Assembly: GCF_001412215.1 (NCBI RefSeq) | Contig: NZ_LLWP01000004.1 | Span: forward strand, 372,001-436,000 | Direction of reading: 5' to 3' | Source: Pedobacter sp. Hv1 | GTDB taxonomy: Bacteria; Bacteroidota; Bacteroidia; Sphingobacteriales; Sphingobacteriaceae | Length of the DNA: 64,000 nucleotides | The notes under the pieces: model-generated | What the model saw: the letters and a program-made list of their open reading frames with translations, nothing else | What the model was told of the DNA's origin: nothing | Database searches by the model: none | Program-made: the position numbers and the translations under genes | Shown here: in pieces, positions 9,199 to 17,026 of the stretch | Position numbering within the stretch: position 1 is the first letter of the stretch | Layout: each line of letters starts with the position of its first letter

Positions 9199-9981
9199 AT
9201 GGATTTAAATTTAAGCAACAACATTGTAATCGTTACTGGTGGCGCAAAAGGAATAGGAGCAGCAATAGTAAAAACATTAGCTGTGGAAGGCGCATTTCCG
9301 ATCATCATTGGCAGAAATGAAGCCGATAATCAAAAATTCAATGCAGCAATTAAGGAACTTGGCTTAAACTGCGATTATGTTACTGCAGAATTGACCCAGC
9401 CACAAAGCAGTAAAATGGTGATTGATACCGTGATGCAACGTTATGGAAAAATTGATGGTTTGATTAACAATGCGGGTGTTAACGATGGCATAGGGCTTGA
9501 AAATGGTAATTATGAGGATTTTATGGCCTCCTTACATAAAAATGTAGTCCATTATTACCTGTTGGCGCATTATGCTTTGCCTGCATTAAAAGAAAGCAAG
9601 GGAGCCATTGTCAACATCAGCAGTAAGACTGCAGAAACTGGACAGGGAGGAACTTCTGCTTATGCTGCAGCTAATGGTGCCCGCAATGCCTTAACCCGCG
9701 AATGGGCGGTAGAATTATTGCCCTTTGGTATCCGTGTAAATGCAGTGTTAGTAGCCGAATCGTACACCCCTTTATATCAAACCTGGATAGAGACTTTTGA
9801 TGAACCTGAAGAAAAACTAAAAAGCATTACTGCTAAAATACCACTAGAAAAAAGAATGACCAAAACCGAAGAAATTGCAGATGCTGTTGCCTTTTTACTA
9901 TCTAACCGATCTGGCCACACTACCGGACAATTGATTCATGTAGATGGCGGTTACGTACACTTAGACAGAGCTTTATCATAA
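9199..9981 (+). CDS. SDR oxidoreductase, probable L-fucose dehydrogenase with YxxxN active site
   Basis: The 260-residue SDR has TGGAKGIGAA (13-22), NNAG (90-93), Ser142 and Tyr155. The residue four after the tyrosine, normally the catalytic lysine, is Asn159 (the codon AAT is unambiguous). The downstream segment TREWAVELLPFGIRVNAV is conserved SDR sequence and the C-terminal GQLIHVDGG is intact, so it does not look like a pseudogene. As the last gene of the fucose cluster, right behind the lactonase, it is the best candidate for NAD(P)-linked oxidation of L-fucose to the lactone. The lysine replacement makes the biochemical prediction less secure. Confidence 0.82.
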   Translation: MDLNLSNNIVIVTGGAKGIGAAIVKTLAVEGAFPIIIGRNEADNQKFNAAIKELGLNCDYVTAELTQPQSSKMVIDTVMQRYGKIDGLINNAGVNDGIGLENGNYEDFMASLHKNVVHYYLLAHYALPALKESKGAIVNISSKTAETGQGGTSAYAAANGARNALTREWAVELLPFGIRVNAVLVAESYTPLYQTWIETFDEPEEKLKSITAKIPLEKRMTKTEEIADAVAFLLSNRSGHTTGQLIHVDGGYVHLDRALS

Positions 9982-9996
9982 GTTTATTTTTAAGTT

Positions 9997-10053
9997 GGTC
10001 GAGATTTATAATCTCGACCAGTATATTTAGTCTGGATTACAAATCCAGACTAA
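9997..10053. repeat. Two consecutive REP-like palindromes between converging genes
   Basis: The first (9997-10019) has perfect 10-base arms GGTCGAGATT/AATCTCGACC around TAT and recurs identically at 23033-23055 and 27239-27261. The second (10027-10053) has perfect 12-base arms TTAGTCTGGATT/AATCCAGACTAA around ACA. Both share the layout arm-GATT, three bases, AATC-arm. They lie between the ends of the last fucose gene and the OPT gene and may double as terminators or mRNA-end stabilisers. Confidence 0.85.
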
Positions 10054-10056
10054 CCA

Positions 10057-12114
10057 TTAATCAACCTTATCCTGTTTTTTGATACCGATATTGTACAACA
10101 CAAAGCCCATAAACAAGAAGAACAATACCCCTAATATCTGGTAACCATTATCGCCGAACCAACTGGTAAACAAAGGTTCAATATTGACTTTACTCAAATT
10201 ATCTCGTACAGCAGGTATGACCATCAATATGGCTACAATTACACCCGCAATTGCACCACCTGCCACCAAACCAGTAGCGAACAAGTTGCCCGGTGCAATT
10301 TCTTCTTCCTCTGCCGATTTAACCTTTTGTTTTTCACGCCAGTTCACTAAGCCTTTAATGGCACCACCTGCAAAAATTGGCAGGGTAGTAGACAATGGCA
10401 AATAAGCGCCTACAGCAAACGAAAGTGCATTAATACCACATAGCTCAATGGTAATGGCAATAAACACACCAACCAACACATATTGCCAATCTAAGTTAAA
10501 TGAAAGCATTCCTTTAATTAAGGTAGCCATTAAAGTAGCCTGTGGTGCAGCATAAGTTTCTGTACCAATGGCGTGGTGAATACCCTGTTTTACCATTTCG
10601 GCAGTAGGTGTATCCAAAATCCTAACCGTTAATCCAATTACAATGGAAGAAACAATAGCACCTATAAATAAAGCAATCTGTTGGTATTTTGGTGTAGCAC
10701 CAATCAGATAACCTGTTTTTAAATCTTGAGACGTTGCACCTGCATTTGCAGCAGCAATACAGATCATCCCACCCACAACCAAAGCCATCGGTTCATACAC
10801 CTTACCTGTCCAACCAACTGCAATAAATACCAAGCAAGTACCCATAATGGTAGCAATGGTCATTCCAGAAATAGGGTTGTTACTAGAACCGATCAAACCT
10901 ACAATACGGCTCGAAACCGTAACGAAGAAAGCACCAAATACGATGACCAAAACTCCGATCAACAATTTGTTAACGATGCTATCTCCAGGAATTTGAGGAA
11001 GGATAGCCATTAAAAGAATCAATACCAAGCTTCCAATCCCTACCAATTTAATTGATAGGTCCCTATCTGTACGTTTAACTGCACCGCCTGCTTTACCTTC
11101 TTTAATAGCGCTTACACTTTCTTTAAATGAAGATATAATGGTTGGAATAGTTTTTAACAAAGTAATGAAACCACCTGCAGCAACCGCACCTGCACCAATC
11201 TGTTTCACAAAAGCTTGATAAATTGCTCTAGGGTAATCGGCAAAGGTTAAAGTAACTGGATCCCAGTTTCCTGCACCCCCTGGTTTAGTGATATCTGCTA
11301 ACAAGCCCAATTTAACCAATTGTTTGGCCGCTACCAAAGGATCTATCAAGGTAGACAATAAAGGAATTAAGGCTAACCAAGCTAACACACCACCAGCTAC
11401 TAAAACACCAGCTATCTTGGGACCAATGATATAACCAACCCCCATATATTCAGGTGTTATCTCTCCACTAATCTGTGCTGAAGGTAAAAACTTGTTGGCT
11501 TGTTTACTGGCCCAGGTAGGCGCTTCGGCAACTACATGGAATACTTTCTGCATCATGGCATAAACCAAAGAGAAACCTAAACCCCAGAATGCTGTTTTTG
11601 CAAAATTGCCACCTTTTTCTCCAGCCTGTAATACTGAGGCACAGGCAGTACCTTCTGGATAAGGTAGGTTTTCATGTTCTTTTACAATTAACGACCTACG
11701 CAGGGGAATCATCATCAATGTTCCCAAAATACCACCTAAAATAGCTAGGATTAAGATGGTCATGTAATTAAAAAAGGCTTCACCAGAGCTTTGCCCTCCA
11801 ATACCTGTACTCAAGAACAAAAAGCCCGGTAAGGTAAACACCACACCTGCAGCAATAGACTCGCCAGCAGAACCTGTAGTTTGAATAATGTTATTTTCTA
11901 AAATAGTGGTCTTGAAAAACTTTTTGCCTAATGTAATTGCCAATACTGCGATAGGGATAGAGGCCGATACCGTTAGTCCTGCCTTTAAAGCAAGGTAAAC
12001 AGTGGCAGCACCAAAAATAATTCCCGCAATACAACCTAATAAAATAGATTTAATGGTAAACTCTGCAACATTACTTTCTGCAGGTACAAAAGGTTTAAAT
12101 TCTTCTTTACTCAT
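10057..12114 (-). CDS. OPT family oligopeptide transporter
   Basis: The 685-residue polytopic membrane protein matches the bacterial OPT family: N-terminal IKSILLGCIAGIIFGAATVYLALKAG-like region after FKPFVPAESN, ENIIQTTGSAGES, LPYPEGTACASVL and NPISGMTIATI. These proteins import oligopeptides or metal chelates, probably with protons. It converges on the fucose cluster and diverges from the phosphatase gene at 12218. The substrate cannot be predicted. Confidence 0.9.
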   Translation of the reverse strand: MSKEEFKPFVPAESNVAEFTIKSILLGCIAGIIFGAATVYLALKAGLTVSASIPIAVLAITLGKKFFKTTILENNIIQTTGSAGESIAAGVVFTLPGFLFLSTGIGGQSSGEAFFNYMTILILAILGGILGTLMMIPLRRSLIVKEHENLPYPEGTACASVLQAGEKGGNFAKTAFWGLGFSLVYAMMQKVFHVVAEAPTWASKQANKFLPSAQISGEITPEYMGVGYIIGPKIAGVLVAGGVLAWLALIPLLSTLIDPLVAAKQLVKLGLLADITKPGGAGNWDPVTLTFADYPRAIYQAFVKQIGAGAVAAGGFITLLKTIPTIISSFKESVSAIKEGKAGGAVKRTDRDLSIKLVGIGSLVLILLMAILPQIPGDSIVNKLLIGVLVIVFGAFFVTVSSRIVGLIGSSNNPISGMTIATIMGTCLVFIAVGWTGKVYEPMALVVGGMICIAAANAGATSQDLKTGYLIGATPKYQQIALFIGAIVSSIVIGLTVRILDTPTAEMVKQGIHHAIGTETYAAPQATLMATLIKGMLSFNLDWQYVLVGVFIAITIELCGINALSFAVGAYLPLSTTLPIFAGGAIKGLVNWREKQKVKSAEEEEIAPGNLFATGLVAGGAIAGVIVAILMVIPAVRDNLSKVNIEPLFTSWFGDNGYQILGVLFFLFMGFVLYNIGIKKQDKVD

Positions 12115-12217
12115 CTGTTTGAAATTAAAGTCTTAAAGTTAATTTATTTTAATGAGTGGACAAGGATTTAATTATTCAATACATGAGCTAGGTAAACGAA
12201 AATCATATATTTGCCAA

Positions 12218-12715
12218 ATGAAGAATAAGGCAATTTTTTTAGATAGAGATGGCGTATTGAACCACGAGATTAACGATTATATCTGTAGGGTAGAAGATTT
12301 TGAGGTTTTGGAATATCAAATTCAACCTTTGAAACGCTTTTATGATGAAGGCTATTTATTGATCATCATTACCAATCAAGGTGGCATTGCATTAAAGCGT
12401 TATACCGAAGAAGGCCTTGCCATGATGCACCAGCTTTTATTTGATGCCTTTGAACAACAGGGAGCAAAAATTATCCATGCCTACCATTGCCCACATCACC
12501 CAACAGTAAGTGAGCCTTGTAACTGTAGAAAACCCTTATCTGGTATGTTGCTAGAAGCTATAGCTACGTATGATATAGATCCTGCCTTATCTGTAATGAT
12601 TGGCGACAAACCAAGAGATGTAGAGGCTGCAAATGGGGTAGGAGTAAAAGGAATACTAATTGAGCCCGACCAGCAGATAGATTACGATCAGGTAAAAGCG
12701 GTACTGAATAGTTAA
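12218..12715 (+). CDS. HAD-IIIA phosphatase, GmhB-like (heptose bisphosphate phosphatase)
   Basis: The start at 12218 gives 165 residues beginning AIFLDRDGVLN after four residues, the standard N terminus of this family. An ATG at 12152 would add 22 residues unlike the family. Asp9 and Asp11 are the HAD catalytic pair, ITNQGG is motif II, and CPHHP with CNCRKP forms the zinc site typical of GmhB-type enzymes; MIGDKPRDVEAA carries the last acidic motif. It probably removes the 7-phosphate from D-glycero-D-manno-heptose 1,7-bisphosphate for LPS core synthesis. A TATATTTG box ends four bases before the ATG. Confidence 0.85.
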   Translation: MKNKAIFLDRDGVLNHEINDYICRVEDFEVLEYQIQPLKRFYDEGYLLIIITNQGGIALKRYTEEGLAMMHQLLFDAFEQQGAKIIHAYHCPHHPTVSEPCNCRKPLSGMLLEAIATYDIDPALSVMIGDKPRDVEAANGVGVKGILIEPDQQIDYDQVKAVLNS

Positions 12716-12738
12716 ATTTTTGCTTGTTAAATAAAAAA

Positions 12739-12759
12739 AGCCTCGAAATAATCGAGGCT
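12739..12759 (-). terminator. Intrinsic terminator of the aldolase gene
   Basis: Eight-base arms AGCCTCGA/TCGAGGCT enclose AATAA. On the minus strand the hairpin is followed by a run of seven T, so it ends the aldolase transcript. The plus-strand side has only a weak T stretch. Confidence 0.8.
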
Positions 12760-12787
12760 CTTTAGTTATAATAGAATGTAAAAAGGC

Positions 12788-13447
12788 TTATTTTTTGTTA
12801 GCTTTTTCATGATCTGCTAAGAAAGTAGCTAAACCACTATCAGTTAACGGGTGTTTCAATAATGCGGTAATTGCTGCCAAAGGAGCAGTAATTACATCAG
12901 CACCTAATTTAGCACAAGCTACAATATGTAATGGGCCACGAATTGAGGCTGCTAAAATCTCTGTTGGATAACCATAGTTATCAAATATCAAACGGATATC
13001 TTCAATCAATTGCAAACCATCAGTAGAAATGTCATCCAAACGACCTAAAAATGGAGATACATAACTTGCACCAGCTTTTGCAGCCAATAAAGCCTGTCCC
13101 GGAGAGAAGATCAATGTACAATTGGTTCTAATTCCTTTACCAGAAAAATATTTGATGGCTTTGATACCATCTTTGATCATCGGTACTTTTACCACAATTT
13201 TAGGGTTAAGGGCAGCTAAAGCTTCACCTTCTTTTACAATACCTTCAAAATCTGTAGCAATCACCTCTGCACTCACATTATCATCAACAATGTCGCAAAT
13301 GGTTTTATAGTGTGCAATTACATTCGCATCACCAGAAATACCTTCTTTGGCCATTAAACTTGGATTAGTGGTTACACCATCTAAAATGCCTAGATCCTGT
13401 GCTTCTTTAATCTGATCAAGATTTGCTGTATCAATAAAAAATTTCAT
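12788..13447 (-). CDS. fsa: Fructose-6-phosphate aldolase / small transaldolase
   Basis: The chosen ATG gives 219 residues, the usual length, starting MKFFIDTANLDQIKEA. A TTG nine codons upstream is less likely. The Schiff-base lysine is Lys87 in VVKVPM; TTNPSLM and RTNCTLIFSPGQALLA are family motifs. The family either splits fructose 6-phosphate into dihydroxyacetone and glyceraldehyde 3-phosphate or transfers dihydroxyacetone units as a transaldolase; sequence reading alone does not settle which. The SRP RNA lies directly upstream on the same strand. Confidence 0.92.
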   Translation of the reverse strand: MKFFIDTANLDQIKEAQDLGILDGVTTNPSLMAKEGISGDANVIAHYKTICDIVDDNVSAEVIATDFEGIVKEGEALAALNPKIVVKVPMIKDGIKAIKYFSGKGIRTNCTLIFSPGQALLAAKAGASYVSPFLGRLDDISTDGLQLIEDIRLIFDNYGYPTEILAASIRGPLHIVACAKLGADVITAPLAAITALLKHPLTDSGLATFLADHEKANKK

Positions 13448-13537
13448 AATCCCTAAAATTCCGTGAGGAAACAATTAATATAAGAGAAACCCTGATTAGT
13501 TTAACATCGCCCCTTCAGGGGGTTAGGGGAAAAAAAT

Positions 13538-13634
13538 GGGCAAGCAACTTTTATCGCACCGCTACAACCTTCTACCCTTGCTTCGTTCCCGCCCTGGGGG
13601 AGTTCAAAGGGAGCTGATCGTAAAAGACTTGCCC
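13538..13634 (-). ncRNA. ffs: Bacterial small SRP RNA (4.5S RNA)
   Basis: On the minus strand the segment begins and ends with complementary GGGCAAG/CTTGCCC, giving a long closing helix. It contains the apical SRP domain as CAGGGCGGGAACGAAGC followed by AAGGGTAG, the signature recognised by Ffh. Length is about 97-100 bases. The 3' side runs into seven T, and a near-perfect promoter sits just upstream (13639-13668). It forms the signal recognition particle with Ffh for membrane protein targeting. Exact ends are estimated to a few bases. Confidence 0.93.
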
Positions 13635-13638
13635 GGCA

Positions 13639-13668
13639 CAAAGGTAGCAAAAGCACCCATTTTACAAA
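13639..13668 (-). promoter_or_regulatory. Promoter of the SRP RNA
   Basis: On the minus strand TTTG (13665-13668) is separated by 18 bases from TACCTTTG (13639-13646), both exact matches to the Bacteroidota housekeeping consensus. Transcription would start around 13633-13636, the first bases of the RNA helix. Confidence 0.85.
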
Positions 13669-13886
13669 AAAAGAAATTGTTTATTTTTAGATATAAATAT
13701 ATCTGTTTGATTAGTAATGAATTGTACAATGCCTAATTGTAAAAAAAGAGCTTAAAAATGGCAAAAACCTTAATATGCCTTAGTTAAAGTAGGAAATTCT
13801 TACCTAATAGAATGAAAAATTTGTTCGAAACCATAAAATTTGATAAACTGAATTACTTTATATGAATAGATAATTTAAAATTAAAT

Positions 13887-13928
13887 TACAATTGTAGTTG
13901 ATTAATTACAATATTAGTTTTATACTTG
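13887..13928 (+). promoter_or_regulatory. Promoter and putative BlaI operator upstream of blaI
   Basis: TACAATTGTA (13887-13896) fits the TACA-N2-TGTA dyad bound by BlaI/MecI repressors, and a partial second site begins at 13907 (TACAAT). Between them TTG (13898-13900) and, 20 bases on, TATACTTG (13921-13928) make a promoter with one mismatch to consensus. The ATG follows after only four bases. The arrangement suggests autoregulation of the operon. Confidence 0.6.
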
Positions 13929-13932
13929 TGTT

Positions 13933-14298
13933 ATGAAACGTAGACTTAGCGAAAAAGAAGAGGTAATTATGCATATTATCTGGACCAAAGGCCAGATATT
14001 TGCCAAAGAAGTACGTGAAGCACTTCCAGAGCCAAAGCCACATATCAGCACGGTATCTACCATGATGCGCCGTTTGGCCGAGAAGGGTTTTTTAGCCATT
14101 GAAGATTTTGGGTCTACACATCGCTATTCGGCCACCATTGGCATGAAAGACTATACAACTCGTTTTGTACAGCCGCTCTTGGCTGGTTTATTTGGCAACT
14201 CTATTAAAAATGCCATTTCCTTTTTTGCAGAGCAGGAGCAGGTGTCTGTTGAAGAATTACGTGAAATTATGGAAATGATAGAAAAAAGGAAAAAATGA
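13933..14298 (+). CDS. BlaI/MecI/CopY family transcriptional repressor
   Basis: The 121-residue winged-helix protein has the family pattern: RLSEKEEVIMHIIW at the N terminus, KPHISTVSTMMRRLAEKGFL as recognition helix and wing, and a C-terminal dimerisation region. It overlaps the following blaR1-like gene by four bases (ATGA). Repressors of this type are inactivated when the partner sensor peptidase is triggered. In Bacteroidota such pairs are widespread and usually not linked to a beta-lactamase; none is present here. Confidence 0.93.
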   Translation: MKRRLSEKEEVIMHIIWTKGQIFAKEVREALPEPKPHISTVSTMMRRLAEKGFLAIEDFGSTHRYSATIGMKDYTTRFVQPLLAGLFGNSIKNAISFFAEQEQVSVEELREIMEMIEKRKK

Positions 14299-15632
14299 TG
14301 ATTATTGCCTACATCATCAAAGTGCAAATCGTTTTCACCATCTTATTTTTGGTGTACTATACTTTTTTGCGCAAAGAAAAATTTTTAGTCCTTAACCGGT
14401 TCATCCTTATTGGCATTATTGCCACTGCATTTATATTGCCCACATTGCGCACATTTGATGGCAATAGCTTTAACATCAATCAGCTCAAGCCGCAGGTTAA
14501 AGCAAATAGTGTATTCCCACAATTCGTAACAGTTCCTCAATCACCCCAACATTTAACAGCTATTGTTAAACCTGTACAGCAAATGGATAGTACCATGCTA
14601 GTTACCATTGCTTATTTTATAGTAACAGTCATTTTGCTGCTCATCTTTTTAGCAAACTTGTATAAAGTTTATCTGATCATTAATACAAGTCATCAACATA
14701 AAGCCAATGGGCTTACTTACTGCGAATCTGCGTATGGAAGTGCACCATTTTCATTCTTCAATTTCATAATCATATCCAAAAATGCTTTCCATACTGAAGA
14801 ATACGCTCAGATCATAACCCATGAAAGTGCCCATTCGCACCAATTGCACAGTATAGATGTATTACTGGCCGATATAGCTTGTAGTATACTTTGGATAAAT
14901 CCATTAATTTACCTCTACCGCAAACAGCTTAAACTAAATCTCGAATTTTTGGCAGATGAAGCGGTATTAAACACTGGTATTGATGCCCGTGATTACCAAT
15001 TCAGCTTATTGAAACATTCGGGCATTTTAACAACTTATCGGTCTGCAAACTCCTTCTTTACCTCAAAAATAAAAGAACGGATCATCAAAATGAACACCGC
15101 CAAACCCAGTATCAGTAAGAGCTATAAATACGTAATGTTGGTACCAGCAATTTTAGTATTGTCTATTTTGGTGGGCTTTCAAAAAGACAGGCAAAAATTT
15201 ACACTTCAAAATAGCTTATTGATCAACAAAGCTGGTGCAGCAATAAACAAACCTACTTTACCTATCAAACCATTTGTTGTAAAAAAAAATAAGGAAGATG
15301 AAACGATACTTATTGGTAAACCATCTGAACTAAAACCTGAACTCTCCGCTGTATATATAGATGCACGTACAGATACCGTAAAATTTAGCTTGGTTCCCGA
15401 TAGTGTGTATCGTCGTTTTAACGGGATTTATGTGGTAGACGATAAGATATTATCGGATGAGCAGATACGAACAGCTATAAAACTTAAGGGTAGGTTAGAA
15501 ATGATACTGGCCAAGCGACCAATTATAGGTATGTACAATGCTAATGATAGCAATGCAGTAAAAAAATGGGGCCAACAAGCCCAATTCGGGGTTGTTTATG
15601 TAAAGGCATATCCCGAAAAACCAAGCAAATAA
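14295..15632 (+). CDS. M56 family metallopeptidase, BlaR1-like sensor
   Basis: The 445-residue membrane protein has about four transmembrane segments in its first 300 residues and a cytoplasmic zinc-protease motif HESAH at 176-180, with ELFLADEAV-like sequence (LNLEFLADEAVL, 215-225) supplying the third ligand. A further membrane helix lies near 275-290. The C-terminal 150 residues are extracytoplasmic but show no penicillin-binding-protein sensor motif that I recognise, so the signal is probably not a beta-lactam. It is translationally coupled to the BlaI-type repressor, and a TlpA-like gene follows after 17 bases. Confidence 0.9.
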   Translation: MMIIAYIIKVQIVFTILFLVYYTFLRKEKFLVLNRFILIGIIATAFILPTLRTFDGNSFNINQLKPQVKANSVFPQFVTVPQSPQHLTAIVKPVQQMDSTMLVTIAYFIVTVILLLIFLANLYKVYLIINTSHQHKANGLTYCESAYGSAPFSFFNFIIISKNAFHTEEYAQIITHESAHSHQLHSIDVLLADIACSILWINPLIYLYRKQLKLNLEFLADEAVLNTGIDARDYQFSLLKHSGILTTYRSANSFFTSKIKERIIKMNTAKPSISKSYKYVMLVPAILVLSILVGFQKDRQKFTLQNSLLINKAGAAINKPTLPIKPFVVKKNKEDETILIGKPSELKPELSAVYIDARTDTVKFSLVPDSVYRRFNGIYVVDDKILSDEQIRTAIKLKGRLEMILAKRPIIGMYNANDSNAVKKWGQQAQFGVVYVKAYPEKPSK

Positions 15633-15649
15633 TCCAAATTAAATATGAT

Positions 15650-16768
15650 ATGAAAAATTCCTTAAAATTTTTAGGGCTAGTATTACTATGTCCATTAGTA
15701 TTGGTTTCGGCAAAGCTAAATGCCCAAAATAAATCTACTAAAGGCTTTTTACTGAAAGGTGAGATCAGCGGAACAACAGATGGCACTAAGGTGAAGTTGT
15801 TTGATATTGAAAAGCAACTGGTAATAGACTCGGCAAACACCAATAATGGTACTTTTGTACTAAAGGGCTATGTGAATGAACCAACCGCTTGTTGGATCTT
15901 ATGTAAAGATGAATACGCTATTATCCAAGTAGAAAATACAGCAATGACTTTTACTTCACCTCTTCAAGAAATGAAGTTAAACTATACTGCAACAGGTGAT
16001 AGAGAGCAATCTTTACAGAATGAATTGAATAAACTACAACGACCTTATGAAGTAATTTATACCCGTGCCTACGATAGTTTAAAACTTAAGTTATATAGCG
16101 ATGCGGTTCATAAGGCTCAACTTACCAAAACCTTTAATACGGCACAAGACCATTATATGAATATTTATATCAATTATGGTCGTAACCACATTGACTCATA
16201 CCTGGGCTTAGATATTGTATACCGTAATCGCAAGCAAATTCCTAAAGATTCGCTTCTTTTATTGTACAACAATATGCCGCCAGTGCTTAGAGCTACAGAC
16301 AAGGCACAGTCTATACAAATTTACGCCACTAAAAGACTGGCCGAAAAAGGCGAATATTTTTTAGATTTTAAAGCACATACCATTAATGGTAAACCTTTTA
16401 AACTTTCAGATTTGAAAGGCAAATACATTTACTTGGCATTTGGTAGTTTTAGTTGTGGTCCATGCCGAATGGAGAATCTGGAGATTGCAAAAAAATATGC
16501 TTCACTTTACAAACATGTGGCCATTGTAAATTTCTCACTAGATATTAATCGTAAAGAATGGGAAGCAGCAGCCAAATTGGACCAGATTGTATGGTCTAAT
16601 GTATCTGATATGGAGGGAATGGCAGGCAAAATCAAAACACTTTATAATGTACAAGCAATGCCTACTTCTTTTTTAATTGATCCTAAAGGTATAATTATTG
16701 AACGTTTTGAAGGTTATAACGAAGCAAATATTGCTAAAATTGCCAAAATAGTGTCTGGTGTAAAATAA
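15650..16768 (+). CDS. TlpA family thioredoxin-like protein with N-terminal DUF4369
   Basis: The chosen start (MKNSLKFLGLVLLCPLV) gives 372 residues with a signal peptide ending at LNAQ; an upstream start at 15566 would run through the end of the M56 gene in another frame. After an N-terminal DUF4369-like beta domain (about 35-130) comes a thioredoxin fold with the redox pair in SCGPC (about 268-272) and the cis-proline region AMPTSFLID. It probably reduces or rearranges disulfides in the periplasm. Being third in the BlaI-BlaR1 unit, it may be under the same control. Confidence 0.88.
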   Translation: MKNSLKFLGLVLLCPLVLVSAKLNAQNKSTKGFLLKGEISGTTDGTKVKLFDIEKQLVIDSANTNNGTFVLKGYVNEPTACWILCKDEYAIIQVENTAMTFTSPLQEMKLNYTATGDREQSLQNELNKLQRPYEVIYTRAYDSLKLKLYSDAVHKAQLTKTFNTAQDHYMNIYINYGRNHIDSYLGLDIVYRNRKQIPKDSLLLLYNNMPPVLRATDKAQSIQIYATKRLAEKGEYFLDFKAHTINGKPFKLSDLKGKYIYLAFGSFSCGPCRMENLEIAKKYASLYKHVAIVNFSLDINRKEWEAAAKLDQIVWSNVSDMEGMAGKIKTLYNVQAMPTSFLIDPKGIIIERFEGYNEANIAKIAKIVSGVK

Positions 16769-16864
16769 GGTACTTATTCATTTTAGTTCACTTTGCTGGC
16801 GTGTTGTTTGTACTCTTCAATAGACTAAGAAGTGGCTTTTAAGAAGCAGTAAGTGTTATTTAAA

Positions 16865-16905
16865 TTATCAATTTCATAATTGATAACGATATCCATTATC
16901 AAATT
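16865..16905 (+). promoter_or_regulatory. Inverted repeat in the gltB leader, possible operator
   Basis: TTATCAATT and AATTGATAA are perfect 9-base arms around TCAT (16865-16886), followed ten bases on by a third half-site TTATCAAATT. The palindrome lies about 140 bases before gltB in a 258-base gap otherwise without recognisable content. AT-rich arms with no T-run argue for protein binding rather than termination. Confidence 0.5.
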
Positions 16906-17026
16906 GTAAATTAAGCACATAAATTTTTAATAGAATATGTTTATTTCCTAAAAATATTACCGATAATGTAATTTAAGTTTCATTTTGCTTAACTTAGTGT
17001 TTCCTATACACTAACTAAAACCAAAG

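Noticed and set aside
12152..12217. Longer N terminus for the GmhB-like phosphatase
   Set aside because: The extra 22 residues do not resemble the family, and the segment contains a -7-like box better placed for a start at 12218.
13536..13736. 66-codon ORF on the plus strand between the aldolase and blaI
   Set aside because: It lies exactly over the SRP RNA and its promoter on the other strand and has no protein family character.
13933..16768. Beta-lactam resistance operon
   Set aside because: No beta-lactamase or penicillin-binding protein is present and the M56 sensor lacks a recognisable beta-lactam-binding domain; such pairs are common general regulators in Bacteroidota.
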